Source: Pigmentiphaga kullae (GTDB taxonomy: Bacteria; Pseudomonadota; Gammaproteobacteria; Burkholderiales; Burkholderiaceae_B). Taken from it: a stretch of 64,000 bases of DNA. The notes under the pieces were generated by a model. The model was not told the origin of the DNA and made no database searches. It saw nothing but the letters and a program-made list of their open reading frames with translations. Both the position numbers and the translations under genes were made by a program. The stretch's first letter is position 1. Every line of letters begins with the position of its first letter. The DNA lies in NCBI RefSeq assembly GCF_004216695.1, contig NZ_SGXC01000004.1, forward strand, positions 271,297 to 335,296, written 5' to 3'. Below are positions 27,023 through 37,305 of the stretch, piece after piece.

Positions 27023-28204
27023 ATGACCACCACGACATTGCCGGATGCCGGCACGGCCTACGAGCGCAAGCCCGCCACCTACAACGCCACGCTGACGCAG
27101 GTCGGGCGCGGCACGCCCATGGGCGAACTGCTGCGCCGCTACTGGCACCCCATCGGCGTGTCGGCCGATGCCAGCGAAGTGCCGCGCAAGGTGCGCGTAC
27201 TGGGCGAGGACCTGATCCTGTTCCGCGACGGCCAGGGGCGGCCCGGCCTGTTGTATCCGCACTGCGCCCACCGGGGGACTTCGCTGTACTACGGCCGGGT
27301 CGAGGGCGGCGGCATACGCTGCTGCTACCACGGCTGGCTGTTCGACGTGCAGGGCCATTGCACCGACCAGCCCTGCGAGCCGCAGGGCGGCCTGTCGCGC
27401 GACCGCATCCGCCAGCCGTGGTATCCCGTGGAGGAACGCTACGGCCTGATCTTCGCCTACATGGGCCCGCCCGACAGAAAGCCGGTCCTGCCGCGCTACG
27501 CCGCGCTGGAAGACCTGGCCGAAGGCGAGTTCATCGAGGCCAACGACCAGAGTATAGGCGGGGGCGGCCCGCAGATCATCCCGTGCAACTGGCTCCAGCA
27601 CTTCGAGAACGTGGTCGATCCCTTCCACGTCGTGATCCTGCACTCGAGCTTCAGCGGCACGCAGTTCGTGCCGCAGATGGGCGTGATGCCCGAGGTCGCG
27701 TTCGACTATACGGACGCGGGCGTCAGCGCCACGGCGGTGCGCCGGCTGGACGACGGCAAGACGCTGCGCCGCGTGGGCGAGGCCGCGCTGCCTACCCTGC
27801 GGGTGATACCCAGCCCCAGGCTGGCCCACTACGGCACGGTGGAGTCGCTGGGCTGGGTCCTGCCCATCGACGACACCAGCTTCCGGATCTACACGGCGGG
27901 CCGGGTGCGCCGCGAAGGCGACATCGCGCGTTCGCGCTCGCGCATGAACGGCAAGCTCTGGGAGGAACTGACCGAGGCGGAGCACCAGCGCATGCCGGGC
28001 GACTACGAGGCCCAGGTCAGCCAGGGCCCGATCGCCTGGCATTCGGAAGAAAACCTGACCACCTCGGACCGCGGCCTGGTCCTGTTGCGGCGCATGTTCA
28101 AGCAGCAACTGGACGTCGTGGCGGCCGGCGGCGATCCCGTCGGCGTGAACTTCGACCGGGACGCGCCGCCTATCGTCTTCGCGGCGGGGAATTTCCTGGA
28201 ATAG
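27023..28204 (+). CDS. Rieske non-haem iron oxygenase, phthalate dioxygenase-like oxygenase component
   Basis: A 393-residue ring-hydroxylating oxygenase alpha subunit. The Rieske motif is CAHRGTSLYYGRVEGGGIRCCYHGW. The mononuclear iron motif is NWLQHFENVVDPFHVVILH, with the DPxHxxxxH pattern of the phthalate 4,5-dioxygenase group. The N-terminus (RGTPMGELLRRYWHPIG) is also typical of that group. Substrate unknown; no cognate reductase is visible. Its last 35 bp overlap the end of the convergent LysR gene. Confidence 0.92.
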   Translation: MTTTTLPDAGTAYERKPATYNATLTQVGRGTPMGELLRRYWHPIGVSADASEVPRKVRVLGEDLILFRDGQGRPGLLYPHCAHRGTSLYYGRVEGGGIRCCYHGWLFDVQGHCTDQPCEPQGGLSRDRIRQPWYPVEERYGLIFAYMGPPDRKPVLPRYAALEDLAEGEFIEANDQSIGGGGPQIIPCNWLQHFENVVDPFHVVILHSSFSGTQFVPQMGVMPEVAFDYTDAGVSATAVRRLDDGKTLRRVGEAALPTLRVIPSPRLAHYGTVESLGWVLPIDDTSFRIYTAGRVRREGDIARSRSRMNGKLWEELTEAEHQRMPGDYEAQVSQGPIAWHSEENLTTSDRGLVLLRRMFKQQLDVVAAGGDPVGVNFDRDAPPIVFAAGNFLE

Positions 28205-29159
28205 CCGCTCCCGTCTTTTCCTCCAGCACGCGCAGGATCTCGCTCCGCACCCAGGTATGCAGGGGCGAGGTGTGCTGCCGCTTGGACCACACCATGGAGA
28301 ACTCGATGTCGCGCAGCGGCTCGGGCAGTTCGATCGTGGCCAGCGGAAAGTGCCGCCGGTGCACCTCGGCCACGCAGGCGGGCAGGGTGGTGGCGTAGTC
28401 GGTTTCCAGCAGCACGTAGGGCGTGATGCCGAAGCCCGACAAGTAGGCCGAGAACGCCAGGTCGCGATGGCGCGGCTTGAGCAGCCGGTCGAAGTTGGTG
28501 GGACGTCCGTACATCTGCGCGAACGCGAACCACTTGATCCGTTCCAGGTCGTCCAGCGACAGGCGCTTGCGCCGGGCCATGGGATGCGCGGCCGACAGCA
28601 GGCAGACCCGCCGGTCGGGGAACAGCCGCATGGAGTGGAAGCGCCGGGGAACTTCGCTGAACAGGCCGATGGCGATGTCCATGCGTTCGGCATCCAGGTC
28701 GTCCGGGATGAAGTCGCCGTGCACGGACTGGAAGCGCACGACCAGGCCCGGCGCCGCCGCGCGCAGGCGCTGCAGCAGCGGCGCGCCCAGCAGCAGTTCG
28801 ATGTGGGCGCCGGTCCCGATGTTGACGGTACCGGTGGCGCCGGCGGGATCGAAGTCCTCGGGCGGGCTCAGTGCGTGCTCGATGCGGTCCAGCGCGTCGC
28901 GCACGACGGCATGCAGTTCCAGCGCGCGTTCGGTGGGCGTGAAGCGGCCCTTGGTCACCACCAGCAGCGGATCGTCCAGCGTGCGCCGCAGCCGGGCCAG
29001 TTCGCGGCTGATGGCCGGCTGGGTCTTGTGCAGCAGCGCGGCCGCCGCGGTGGCGCTGCGCGTCTTCATGAGCGCGTCGAAAGTCAGCAGCGCGTTCATG
29101 TCCATCCGCCGCAGATTGGGCAGCTTCGCGCGGTCGTTGGTGGTATGTCTGGTGGTCAT
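28170..29159 (-). CDS. LysR-family transcriptional regulator
   Basis: A 329-residue LysR protein. The HTH region includes MNALLTFDALMKTRSATAAAALLHKTQPAISRELARLR. ATG 29159 is the first start; a downstream ATG near 29105 would give a more usual leader. The effector domain has DIAIGLFSEVPRRFHSMRLF. It is divergent from a Bug receptor gene with a near-palindrome in between, and convergent with the Rieske gene, overlapping its 3' end by 35 bp. Confidence 0.88.
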   Translation of the reverse strand: MTTRHTTNDRAKLPNLRRMDMNALLTFDALMKTRSATAAAALLHKTQPAISRELARLRRTLDDPLLVVTKGRFTPTERALELHAVVRDALDRIEHALSPPEDFDPAGATGTVNIGTGAHIELLLGAPLLQRLRAAAPGLVVRFQSVHGDFIPDDLDAERMDIAIGLFSEVPRRFHSMRLFPDRRVCLLSAAHPMARRKRLSLDDLERIKWFAFAQMYGRPTNFDRLLKPRHRDLAFSAYLSGFGITPYVLLETDYATTLPACVAEVHRRHFPLATIELPEPLRDIEFSMVWSKRQHTSPLHTWVRSEILRVLEEKTGAAIPGNSPPRRR

Positions 29160-29173
29160 GATTGAGGAAGACT

Positions 29174-29189
29174 ATAGCAATATTGGTAT
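29174..29189. promoter_or_regulatory. near-palindrome in LysR/Bug divergent promoter
   Basis: ATAGCAATATTGGTAT is palindromic except for one symmetric pair, with a perfect CAATATTG core. It lies 15 bp from the LysR start and 95 bp before the Bug start. Likely the LysR site. Confidence 0.45.
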
Positions 29190-29283
29190 GGATGCCTTGC
29201 ATTCCCGGCATTGGCCCGGAGGACCAGGGGCTGGATATAGTGCGCGGCATCCGGCCGTCCACAGGCCCATACAGGAGACATCC

Positions 29284-30276
29284 ATGCATTCCATTCCGCA
29301 CGAGCGCGCCCGCCGCTGGACCGCGGCAGTGGCCGTCGGCCTTGCCGGCGTGGCCGCATGCGGCGGCGCCGCCGCGGCAGACTTCCCCGCCAGGCCCATC
29401 ACCGTGGTCGTGCCCTATCCGCCGGGCGGCACGCCCGACATCCTGGCGCGGGTGCTGGGCGAGACCCTGGCCAAGACGCTGGGCCAGCCCCTGATCGTCG
29501 AGAACCGGGTCGGCGCCAGCGGCAACATCGGCGGCCAGGCCGTGGCGCGGGCCGAGCCGAACGGCTACACGCTGCTGATGTGCGCCTTCGGCTGCGCGGT
29601 CGCGCCTTCGCTCTATACGCCGGCCCCTTATGACGTCGTGAAGGACTTCGCGCCGGTGGCCATGATAGGCACCGTGCCCAGCGTCCTGGTCGTCAACCCC
29701 GGCGTGCCGGCCAGGTCGGTGGCTGAGCTGATCGCCTATGCCAAGGCCAACCCCGGCAAGCTCAACTCGGCGTCGTCCGGCATCGGCACCTCGGCCCACC
29801 TGGCGACGGAATTGCTCAACACCAAGGCCGGCATCCAGCTTACGCACATTCCCTACAAGGGCGCGGGCCAGGTCGCGGCCGACCTGCTGGGCGGCCAGGT
29901 CGACATGTATTTCGACAACCTGCCCGCCTCGCTGCCCAGCATCCGTTCCGGCAAGCTGCGCGCGCTGGCGGTGGCCAGCCAGAAGCGGTCGCCGTCCATT
30001 CCCGACGTGCCGACCTTCGCCGAGGCGGGCGTGCCGGATTTCCTGATCACTCCGTGGTTCGGCATCATGGCGCCGGCGCGCACGCCCGAGGCGGTGCTGG
30101 ACCGCTTGAACCAGGCCTTCGTGGCGGCCTTGAAGGCGCCTGAGGTGCGGACGCGGATGCAGCAACTGGGCGTGGACGTCGCGCCCGGCTCGCGCCAGGA
30201 CCTGGCCGGTTTCATCGCAGGCGAGAACGAGAAGTGGAAAGCCATCATCCAGGCCAACAAGATCCGCGTCGAATGA
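29284..30276 (+). CDS. Bug-family (TctC-like) periplasmic solute receptor
   Basis: A 330-residue receptor with a signal peptide of about 33 residues (ending GGAAAAD). Family blocks are ITVVVPYPPGGTPDILAR, VENRVGASGNIGGQAVARAEPNGYTLLM and HIPYKGAGQVAADLLGGQVDMYF. CAGGAGA 6 bp before ATG 29284 supports the start. Its stop overlaps the ATG of the alpha/beta hydrolase (ATGA), so the pair is translationally coupled and the receptor probably delivers that enzyme's substrate or a precursor. Confidence 0.93.
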   Translation: MHSIPHERARRWTAAVAVGLAGVAACGGAAAADFPARPITVVVPYPPGGTPDILARVLGETLAKTLGQPLIVENRVGASGNIGGQAVARAEPNGYTLLMCAFGCAVAPSLYTPAPYDVVKDFAPVAMIGTVPSVLVVNPGVPARSVAELIAYAKANPGKLNSASSGIGTSAHLATELLNTKAGIQLTHIPYKGAGQVAADLLGGQVDMYFDNLPASLPSIRSGKLRALAVASQKRSPSIPDVPTFAEAGVPDFLITPWFGIMAPARTPEAVLDRLNQAFVAALKAPEVRTRMQQLGVDVAPGSRQDLAGFIAGENEKWKAIIQANKIRVE

Positions 30277-31244
30277 GCAGGAAACCAGCCGCCGGCGATG
30301 CCCGGCCCGGGCGCGCCGGCCCCTTGCGGCTGCGCGACATGGGCGCCTTCCACGTGGGCGGGCGCGAGATCGAACTGCGCGGCCTGCCGCCGCGCGAACT
30401 GCTGATGGCCGAAGGCGGGCAGCCCGTGCGGGTGGACCCCAACGGCCACTACCGGGTCGAGCAGATGTACGCGCAGTACTTCCTGGCCGACCCCGCGCCC
30501 GATCGTCCGCCCATCCTGTTCTGGCACGGCGGCGGCATGACGGGCGCGGCCTGGGAGACCACGCCGGACGGCCGGCCCGGCTGGCTGCACTACTTCGTGC
30601 GGCGCGGCTGGGACTGCTATCTGTGCGATGCGGTCGAGCGCGGCCGTTCGGGTTTCGCCCGCGTGCCCGAGGTCTGGCCCGAGGCGCCCGTCATCCAGAC
30701 CGCCGAGGACATCTACGAGCGCTTCCGCATCGGCCAGCCCGGCGAAGCCGGACAGCGGTCGTCGCAGCCCTATGCGAATACCCGCTTTCCGGTCGAGGCC
30801 TTCGACAGCCTGGTGCGCCAGATGGTGCCCCGCTGGACCAGCACCGACGCGGCCGTGCTGGCGGGCTACCTGGCCCTGCTGGAGAAGACCGGCCCGGCCA
30901 TCGTGGTCTGCCATTCGCAAGCGGGCGTGTTCGGCCTGCGCGCCGCCCACGCGCGTCCCGATCTGGTGAGGGCCGTGGTGGCGCTGGAGCCGGCCAGCAT
31001 TCCCGTGCTGGAGTCACATCGCCCTTACCGCGTTCCCACGCTGGTCGTGATGGGCGACAACATGGATACCGATCCGCGCTGGCCGCGCATGCGCGCCCGC
31101 ATCCGCGGCTTCGCGGACGCCCATGACCCGGTGCGGCTGCTGTCGTTGCCCGAAAGCGGCATTGCGGGCAATTCGCACATGTTGATGATGGACCGCAACA
31201 GCCTGGAGATCGCGGACATCGTGCACGAGTGGCTGGCCGGATAG
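30273..31244 (+). CDS. alpha/beta hydrolase
   Basis: A 323-residue alpha/beta-hydrolase-fold enzyme without a signal peptide. The oxyanion-hole segment is LFWHGGGMTGAAWE, and the nucleophile elbow is VVCHSQAGVFG, with Ala in place of the second Gly of GxSxG. A late Asp (MGDNMDTDPRWP) and His (AGNSHMLMMDRN) are candidates for the rest of the triad. Relatives include esterases and C-C hydrolases of catabolic pathways. The exact substrate is unknown. It is the second gene of the bug-hydrolase pair and ends 21 bp from the convergent SDR. Confidence 0.82.
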   Translation: MSRKPAAGDARPGRAGPLRLRDMGAFHVGGREIELRGLPPRELLMAEGGQPVRVDPNGHYRVEQMYAQYFLADPAPDRPPILFWHGGGMTGAAWETTPDGRPGWLHYFVRRGWDCYLCDAVERGRSGFARVPEVWPEAPVIQTAEDIYERFRIGQPGEAGQRSSQPYANTRFPVEAFDSLVRQMVPRWTSTDAAVLAGYLALLEKTGPAIVVCHSQAGVFGLRAAHARPDLVRAVVALEPASIPVLESHRPYRVPTLVVMGDNMDTDPRWPRMRARIRGFADAHDPVRLLSLPESGIAGNSHMLMMDRNSLEIADIVHEWLAG

Positions 31245-31265
31245 CTACTTCAGTCCGTGCAGTTG

Positions 31266-32021
31266 TCAGAACGCGTGGCGCGACATGCCGCCGTCGACCG
31301 GAATGACGGTGCCGGTGACATAGGCGGCACGCGGCGAGCAGAGGAATATCGCGACGTTGGCCAGTTCCTCGGCTTCGCCGAAGCGACCGGCGGGTATCTC
31401 GTGCCGGGCGAACTCCAGCTCGCTTTCGATGGTGGGGTAGCGCAGCGTCATCTGTTCGCTGTGGATGCGCCCCGGCTGCAAGCAGTTGACCGTGACGTTG
31501 TCCGCTGCGACCAGGCGCGACAGGCCCTTGGCCCAGATGTGCACGGCGGCCTTGGCACTGAACGCGGCGTTCAGTATCTTGGGTTCGGACGTGCCGGTGA
31601 TGTTGACCACGCGGCCCCACCGCCGCTCGCGCATGCCCGGGATCAGCGCCTGGGTCAGTTCGCGCAGGCGGAAGAAGTTGAGCGTCATCCCTTCCAGCCA
31701 CAGGTCCGGGCCGGCGTCGAAGTCCAGCGGCCGGCTGCCCCCTCCTGCATTGACCACGATGTCGACGTGCCCGAAGGCCGTCCGCGCCGATTGCACGATG
31801 CGTTCCACCACGGTTTCCTGATAGAGATCGGCCTCGATGATGTGCGGCGCAGGGCCGCCGGCGGCCACGATTCCGGCGGCGATGTCTTCCAGCAGTGGCC
31901 GGCGGCGTGCCACCAGGGCAACCCGCACTCCCTGTGCGGCAAGACCGATGGCGGTGGCCTTGCCTATGCCCTGGCTGGCGCCGGTGACTATTGCGGTGCG
32001 ATCGCGCAGCTGCAGATCCAT
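31266..32021 (-). CDS. SDR-family oxidoreductase with altered active site
   Basis: A 251-residue short-chain dehydrogenase-like protein. The Rossmann motif TGASQGIGKATAIGLA and the NAGGG segment are intact, as is the C-terminal VIPVDGGMSRHAF. Where classical SDRs have YxxxK it reads LNAAFSAKAAV: the lysine is present, but the position four before it is Ala and no Tyr is near. The usual catalytic Ser region is NITGTSEP. It may bind NAD(P) and catalyse a different reaction. AAGGAG 7 bp before ATG 32021 fixes the start. On the same strand, about 140 bp downstream of pcaG. Confidence 0.82.
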   Translation of the reverse strand: MDLQLRDRTAIVTGASQGIGKATAIGLAAQGVRVALVARRRPLLEDIAAGIVAAGGPAPHIIEADLYQETVVERIVQSARTAFGHVDIVVNAGGGSRPLDFDAGPDLWLEGMTLNFFRLRELTQALIPGMRERRWGRVVNITGTSEPKILNAAFSAKAAVHIWAKGLSRLVAADNVTVNCLQPGRIHSEQMTLRYPTIESELEFARHEIPAGRFGEAEELANVAIFLCSPRAAYVTGTVIPVDGGMSRHAF

Positions 32022-32161
32022 GTGGGCTCCTTCAGTGTGGGCTCGATGCGTGCACGCATGAAGCGTTGTCGCGACGACGCCCCCGTTCTTGACGCCTGGG
32101 CGTCCTGAATCGGGGGCGTCCGGGGGCCCGCCTGGCGGCGTGCCGTTCGCGGCGGCTGCCG

Positions 32162-32803
32162 TCAGACGTCGAAGAACACCGTTTCCTTGCCGCCGTCGGG
32201 CGTGTCCTGGATACGGATGTCGAAGCGGTACACCACCTTGCCGTCGCGCTCCTCGCGCCTGGCGATCAGCGTGTCGCGGCGGATTTCCCATTCGATGCCG
32301 TTGATGATGGGATCCTTGGCGTTGGCTTCTTTCTCGTCTTCGAAGTAGACGCGGGTGTGCAGGCCGAGGTTGATGCCGCGCGCGAACAGGATCAGGCAGA
32401 TGTGCGGGGCCTGCATCGTGCCGGCCCTGGCGCCGGGGACGGCGCCGGGCTTGATGGTCTCGAAGCTGTAGAAGCCGGTGTCGAAGTCGGCGCCGGTGCG
32501 GCCCCAGCCGCGGAAGGCGGGGTCGATGGGCTTGTCCTGCGTGTCGGCCGGGTGGGCGTATTTGCCGGCGGCGTTGGCCTGCCAGATCTCGACCAGCACG
32601 TCGCGCAGCACGGTGCCGCTGCCGTCGTACACCTGGCCTTCGAGGCGGATGCGTTCGCCCTTGGTCTCGGGCTTGACCAGTTTGTCGTCGAAGTTGTTCT
32701 CGAAGATGTCGAAGCCGGCCTGCTTGGGGGCGAGGCCGATGTGCACGTACGGGCCGCCCGTTTGCGAGGCGGTTTCAGGAAGGAAGGTGATTTGGGTGCT
32801 CAT
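32162..32803 (-). CDS. pcaG: protocatechuate 3,4-dioxygenase alpha subunit
   Basis: A 213-residue alpha subunit of the intradiol dioxygenase that opens protocatechuate to 3-carboxy-cis,cis-muconate in the beta-ketoadipate pathway. Recognisable blocks are FLPETASQTGGPYVHIGL, LVEIWQANAAGKYAHPAD and GFYSFETIKPGAVP. As in other alpha subunits, the iron ligands are not all present; catalysis needs PcaH. ATG 32803 with an upstream AGGA is chosen over a TTG at 32821 that overlaps the pcaH stop. The gene follows pcaH by 14 bp. Confidence 0.95.
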   Translation of the reverse strand: MSTQITFLPETASQTGGPYVHIGLAPKQAGFDIFENNFDDKLVKPETKGERIRLEGQVYDGSGTVLRDVLVEIWQANAAGKYAHPADTQDKPIDPAFRGWGRTGADFDTGFYSFETIKPGAVPGARAGTMQAPHICLILFARGINLGLHTRVYFEDEKEANAKDPIINGIEWEIRRDTLIARREERDGKVVYRFDIRIQDTPDGGKETVFFDV

Positions 32804-32817
32804 GGTCCTGCCCTCGA

Positions 32818-34619
<1,802 letters not shown>

Positions 34620-34684
34620 GCGGGCGGCACCGTAAAGCCGTGATGGTACGGGCTTCCGGTGCCGCGGGCCAGCCGGCCCCCGTT

Positions 34685-37057
34685 CTATGGCCCTTTGGGC
34701 AGCGCGTACGCGATCACGTAATCCCCGCGGTCGGGCGACTGCCGCGCGCCGCCGGCCGAGACCACGACGAACTGCCGGCCGCTCTCGGGCGACATGTAGG
34801 TCATGGGCGTGGCCTGCGCCCCCACCGGCAGCCGGCCCTTCCACAGTTCCTTGCCGGTCAGGACGTCGATCGCGCGCAGGTAGTAGTCCTGCGTGCCGGC
34901 GTAGAACACCAGGCCCGACGCGGTCGTCATCGGGCCGCCCAGCGTCGGCATGCCGATGGGGATCTGCAGGCCGGTCTTCATGCCCAGCGGTCCGGTGTCC
35001 TGCAAGGTGCTCATCGGCGCCTGCCAGACGATCTTGCGGGTCTTCAGGTCGACGGCGGTCATGGTGCCGTAGGGCGGCGCATGGCAGGGCACGCCCAGCG
35101 GCGACATGAAGCCGTTCTTCGAGATGCCGTAGGGCGTGCCTTCCTGCGGTGCGTAGCCTTCGTGGACCGAGGCGGCCTTGGTGGGGTCCGGCGTTTCGTC
35201 GCGCGGGATCAAGCGGGCCCACTGCGGCATCCGGATGTCGTTGATCACCAGGTAGTCGAGCGCGGGCAGGACCGAGACGCCGCCCCAGTTCATGCCGCCG
35301 TAGTAGCCGGGGTAGATCAGCGTGCGGCGGTCGGTGCGCAGCGGGGTGAAGTCGCCTTCGTAGCGCATCTTGCGGAACTCGATGCGGCACCAGAGCTGGT
35401 CGAAGAAGGTGGCGCCCCACATGCTGGCTTCGGTGAAGGGCTTGGTGCCGATGCCGGGCATGCCTACCGAATAGGGCTGCGTGGGCGAGGTCCAGTCGCC
35501 TTCCTGCGCGCCCTGCGGCACGGGAACCTCCTTGACCTCGGCCAGCGGCGTGCCGTCGCGCCGGTCCAGCAGGAAGATCTGGCCGCGCTTGGTGGCCTGG
35601 ATCAGCGCCGGCACCGTGCCGCCCTTGCCGTCGGGCAGGTCGTGCAGGGTGGGCGGCGTGCCGACGTCGTAGTCCCAGAGATCGTGGTGGGTGGTCTGGA
35701 ATTTCCAGCGCTCGCGGCCGGTCTCGATGTCCAGGGCGACGATGGACGAGGCGTATTCCTCGGCCGCCTTGCTGCGGTGGGCGCCCCAGAAGTCGGGCGG
35801 CGAGTTGCCGGTGGGCAGGTACAGCAGGCCGAGCTTGTCGTCATAGGCCGGGGTGGACCAGACGTTGGGCGTGCCGCGCGTATACGAGCCGCCTGCGGGC
35901 GGCAGCCTGGTGATGGCGGGGTTGCCCAGGTCCCAGGCCCAGACGAGTTCGCCGTTTTTCGCGCTGAAGGCGCGCACCGCGCCCGAGGGTTCATCCACTG
36001 CGCGGTTGTCGTATACCCAGCCGCCGATGATGATGAGATCGCGCGCGACGGTGGGCGCGGAGGTCTGGAAGTAATAGCCGGGCTTGACCTCGCCCATGCC
36101 GGCCTTCAGGTCCACCGTGCCCTGGTTGCCGAAGGCCGCGCACGGCCTGCCGGTCCTGGCGTCGAGCTGGATCAGGCGGGCGTCGATGGTGCTGAGCACG
36201 ATGCGCTGGCGGCAGGCGGCGTCGGCGGCGGCATCCGTCATCGAGGCGCCGGCGTCGTAGTAGCTCACGCCGCGGCAGCGCTGCCAGACCGGCGAGCTGG
36301 CCTTGGGATCGAACTTCCAGCGCTGCTCGCCGGTTTCCGCGTTCAGCGCGAAGACCTGGTTGTGCGGCGTGCACAGGTACACCGTGTCGCCCACCTGCAG
36401 CGGCGTGTTCTGGTCCTCGGCGCCGTTGATGGCCGGTTCGCCGGTGCGGAAGGTCCAGGCGACCTGCAGGTTGCCGACGTTGCTCTTGTCGATCTGGGTG
36501 AAGGGCGCGTAGCGGGTGCCCGCCGCGTCCCGCCCGTAATGGTCCCAGTCGCCGCCCGAGGCGGCTGCCGGCACGGCGGTGGGGGCGTCCCCCGCGGCGC
36601 TGACGGGGAAATGAGGCTGGAACATCTGCCAGCCGAAGCCGGCCAGCGCCAGCACGCACAGCACGGCCACCGCGTAGGCGCCTTTGTTGCCGCCCGGCGC
36701 GCCCAGGGGGCGCAGGAGCGGATGCAGCAACGCGGCCACGAGCGCCAGCACGATCACGCCGACCAGGCGCGGCACCAGTTGCCAGAAGTCCGGTCCGACT
36801 TCCCAGAAGGACCAGATCAGCGTGCCGACGAAAACCAGCGCGAACAGCCAGGCCCCGGCGCGCGAACCCCGGGCATAGCCCAGGCCGGACAGCACCAGTC
36901 CCACGCCGGCGATCAGGTAGTACCACGAGCCGCCCAACGAGACTAGGCGCACGCCGCCCACGCCGAGCACGAGGCCGATCAGGATGAGCACGATGCCGAA
37001 GATCAAGAGCGGAATGCGCCCGCGGCGGGGGGAAGGATGGATGGAAGGATCGGTCAT
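34685..37057 (-). CDS. quiA: membrane-bound PQQ-dependent quinate/shikimate dehydrogenase
   Basis: A 790-residue membrane quinoprotein of the glucose/quinate/shikimate dehydrogenase family. The N-terminal ~150 residues have about five membrane helices, and the rest is a periplasmic PQQ beta-propeller (first blade GGDWDHYGRDAAGTRYAPFTQI, later WVYDNRAVDEPSGAVRAFS). It oxidises quinate to 3-dehydroquinate and passes electrons to ubiquinone. Its place next to pcaQ-pcaHG favours quinate/shikimate over glucose, because dehydroquinate leads to protocatechuate. GGAG 8 bp before ATG 37057 supports the start. Confidence 0.85.
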   Translation of the reverse strand: MTDPSIHPSPRRGRIPLLIFGIVLILIGLVLGVGGVRLVSLGGSWYYLIAGVGLVLSGLGYARGSRAGAWLFALVFVGTLIWSFWEVGPDFWQLVPRLVGVIVLALVAALLHPLLRPLGAPGGNKGAYAVAVLCVLALAGFGWQMFQPHFPVSAAGDAPTAVPAAASGGDWDHYGRDAAGTRYAPFTQIDKSNVGNLQVAWTFRTGEPAINGAEDQNTPLQVGDTVYLCTPHNQVFALNAETGEQRWKFDPKASSPVWQRCRGVSYYDAGASMTDAAADAACRQRIVLSTIDARLIQLDARTGRPCAAFGNQGTVDLKAGMGEVKPGYYFQTSAPTVARDLIIIGGWVYDNRAVDEPSGAVRAFSAKNGELVWAWDLGNPAITRLPPAGGSYTRGTPNVWSTPAYDDKLGLLYLPTGNSPPDFWGAHRSKAAEEYASSIVALDIETGRERWKFQTTHHDLWDYDVGTPPTLHDLPDGKGGTVPALIQATKRGQIFLLDRRDGTPLAEVKEVPVPQGAQEGDWTSPTQPYSVGMPGIGTKPFTEASMWGATFFDQLWCRIEFRKMRYEGDFTPLRTDRRTLIYPGYYGGMNWGGVSVLPALDYLVINDIRMPQWARLIPRDETPDPTKAASVHEGYAPQEGTPYGISKNGFMSPLGVPCHAPPYGTMTAVDLKTRKIVWQAPMSTLQDTGPLGMKTGLQIPIGMPTLGGPMTTASGLVFYAGTQDYYLRAIDVLTGKELWKGRLPVGAQATPMTYMSPESGRQFVVVSAGGARQSPDRGDYVIAYALPKGP

Positions 37058-37234
37058 GGATTTCTCCAAAAGTGGGCCTTCCGCGAGCGCAAAGCGAGGG
37101 CATGACACGGGCGCCAGCCTGGCTGGGCGGGGCCTTGCGCAGCCGCTCGGGGCCGGCTGCGTCGTTGTTCTGTAGTAAGAACATAACCCTTAGATGCGTA
37201 ACGGTGTGTGACGTAAAGTTGCCGTGATGCTTGG

Positions 37235-37251
37235 GGGTTAAGGGTTAACCC
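37235..37251. promoter_or_regulatory. perfect 7-bp inverted repeat between quiA and MFS gene
   Basis: GGGTTAA-GGG-TTAACCC is a perfect 17-bp inverted repeat in the 248-bp divergent region, 55 bp before the transporter start. The rest of the gap is GC-rich on the quiA side and holds no other clear signal. It may be an operator; no regulator is assigned. Confidence 0.4.
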
Positions 37252-37305
37252 GTAAACCATCCGCGCGAAACGAGTAGAATAGGCGGCCATTCCGATAGGT
37301 CCCCC

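Noticed and set aside
34620..35420. N-terminal extension of the PcaQ-like regulator
   Set aside because: The frame stays open for 267 codons upstream of ATG 34619, but the sequence is Arg/Ala-rich and lies inside quiA in another frame.
37183..37250. PcaQ box upstream of quiA
   Set aside because: ATAACC occurs at 37183 and GGTTAA at 37236, but 48 bp apart instead of 4, so they are not one PcaQ site.
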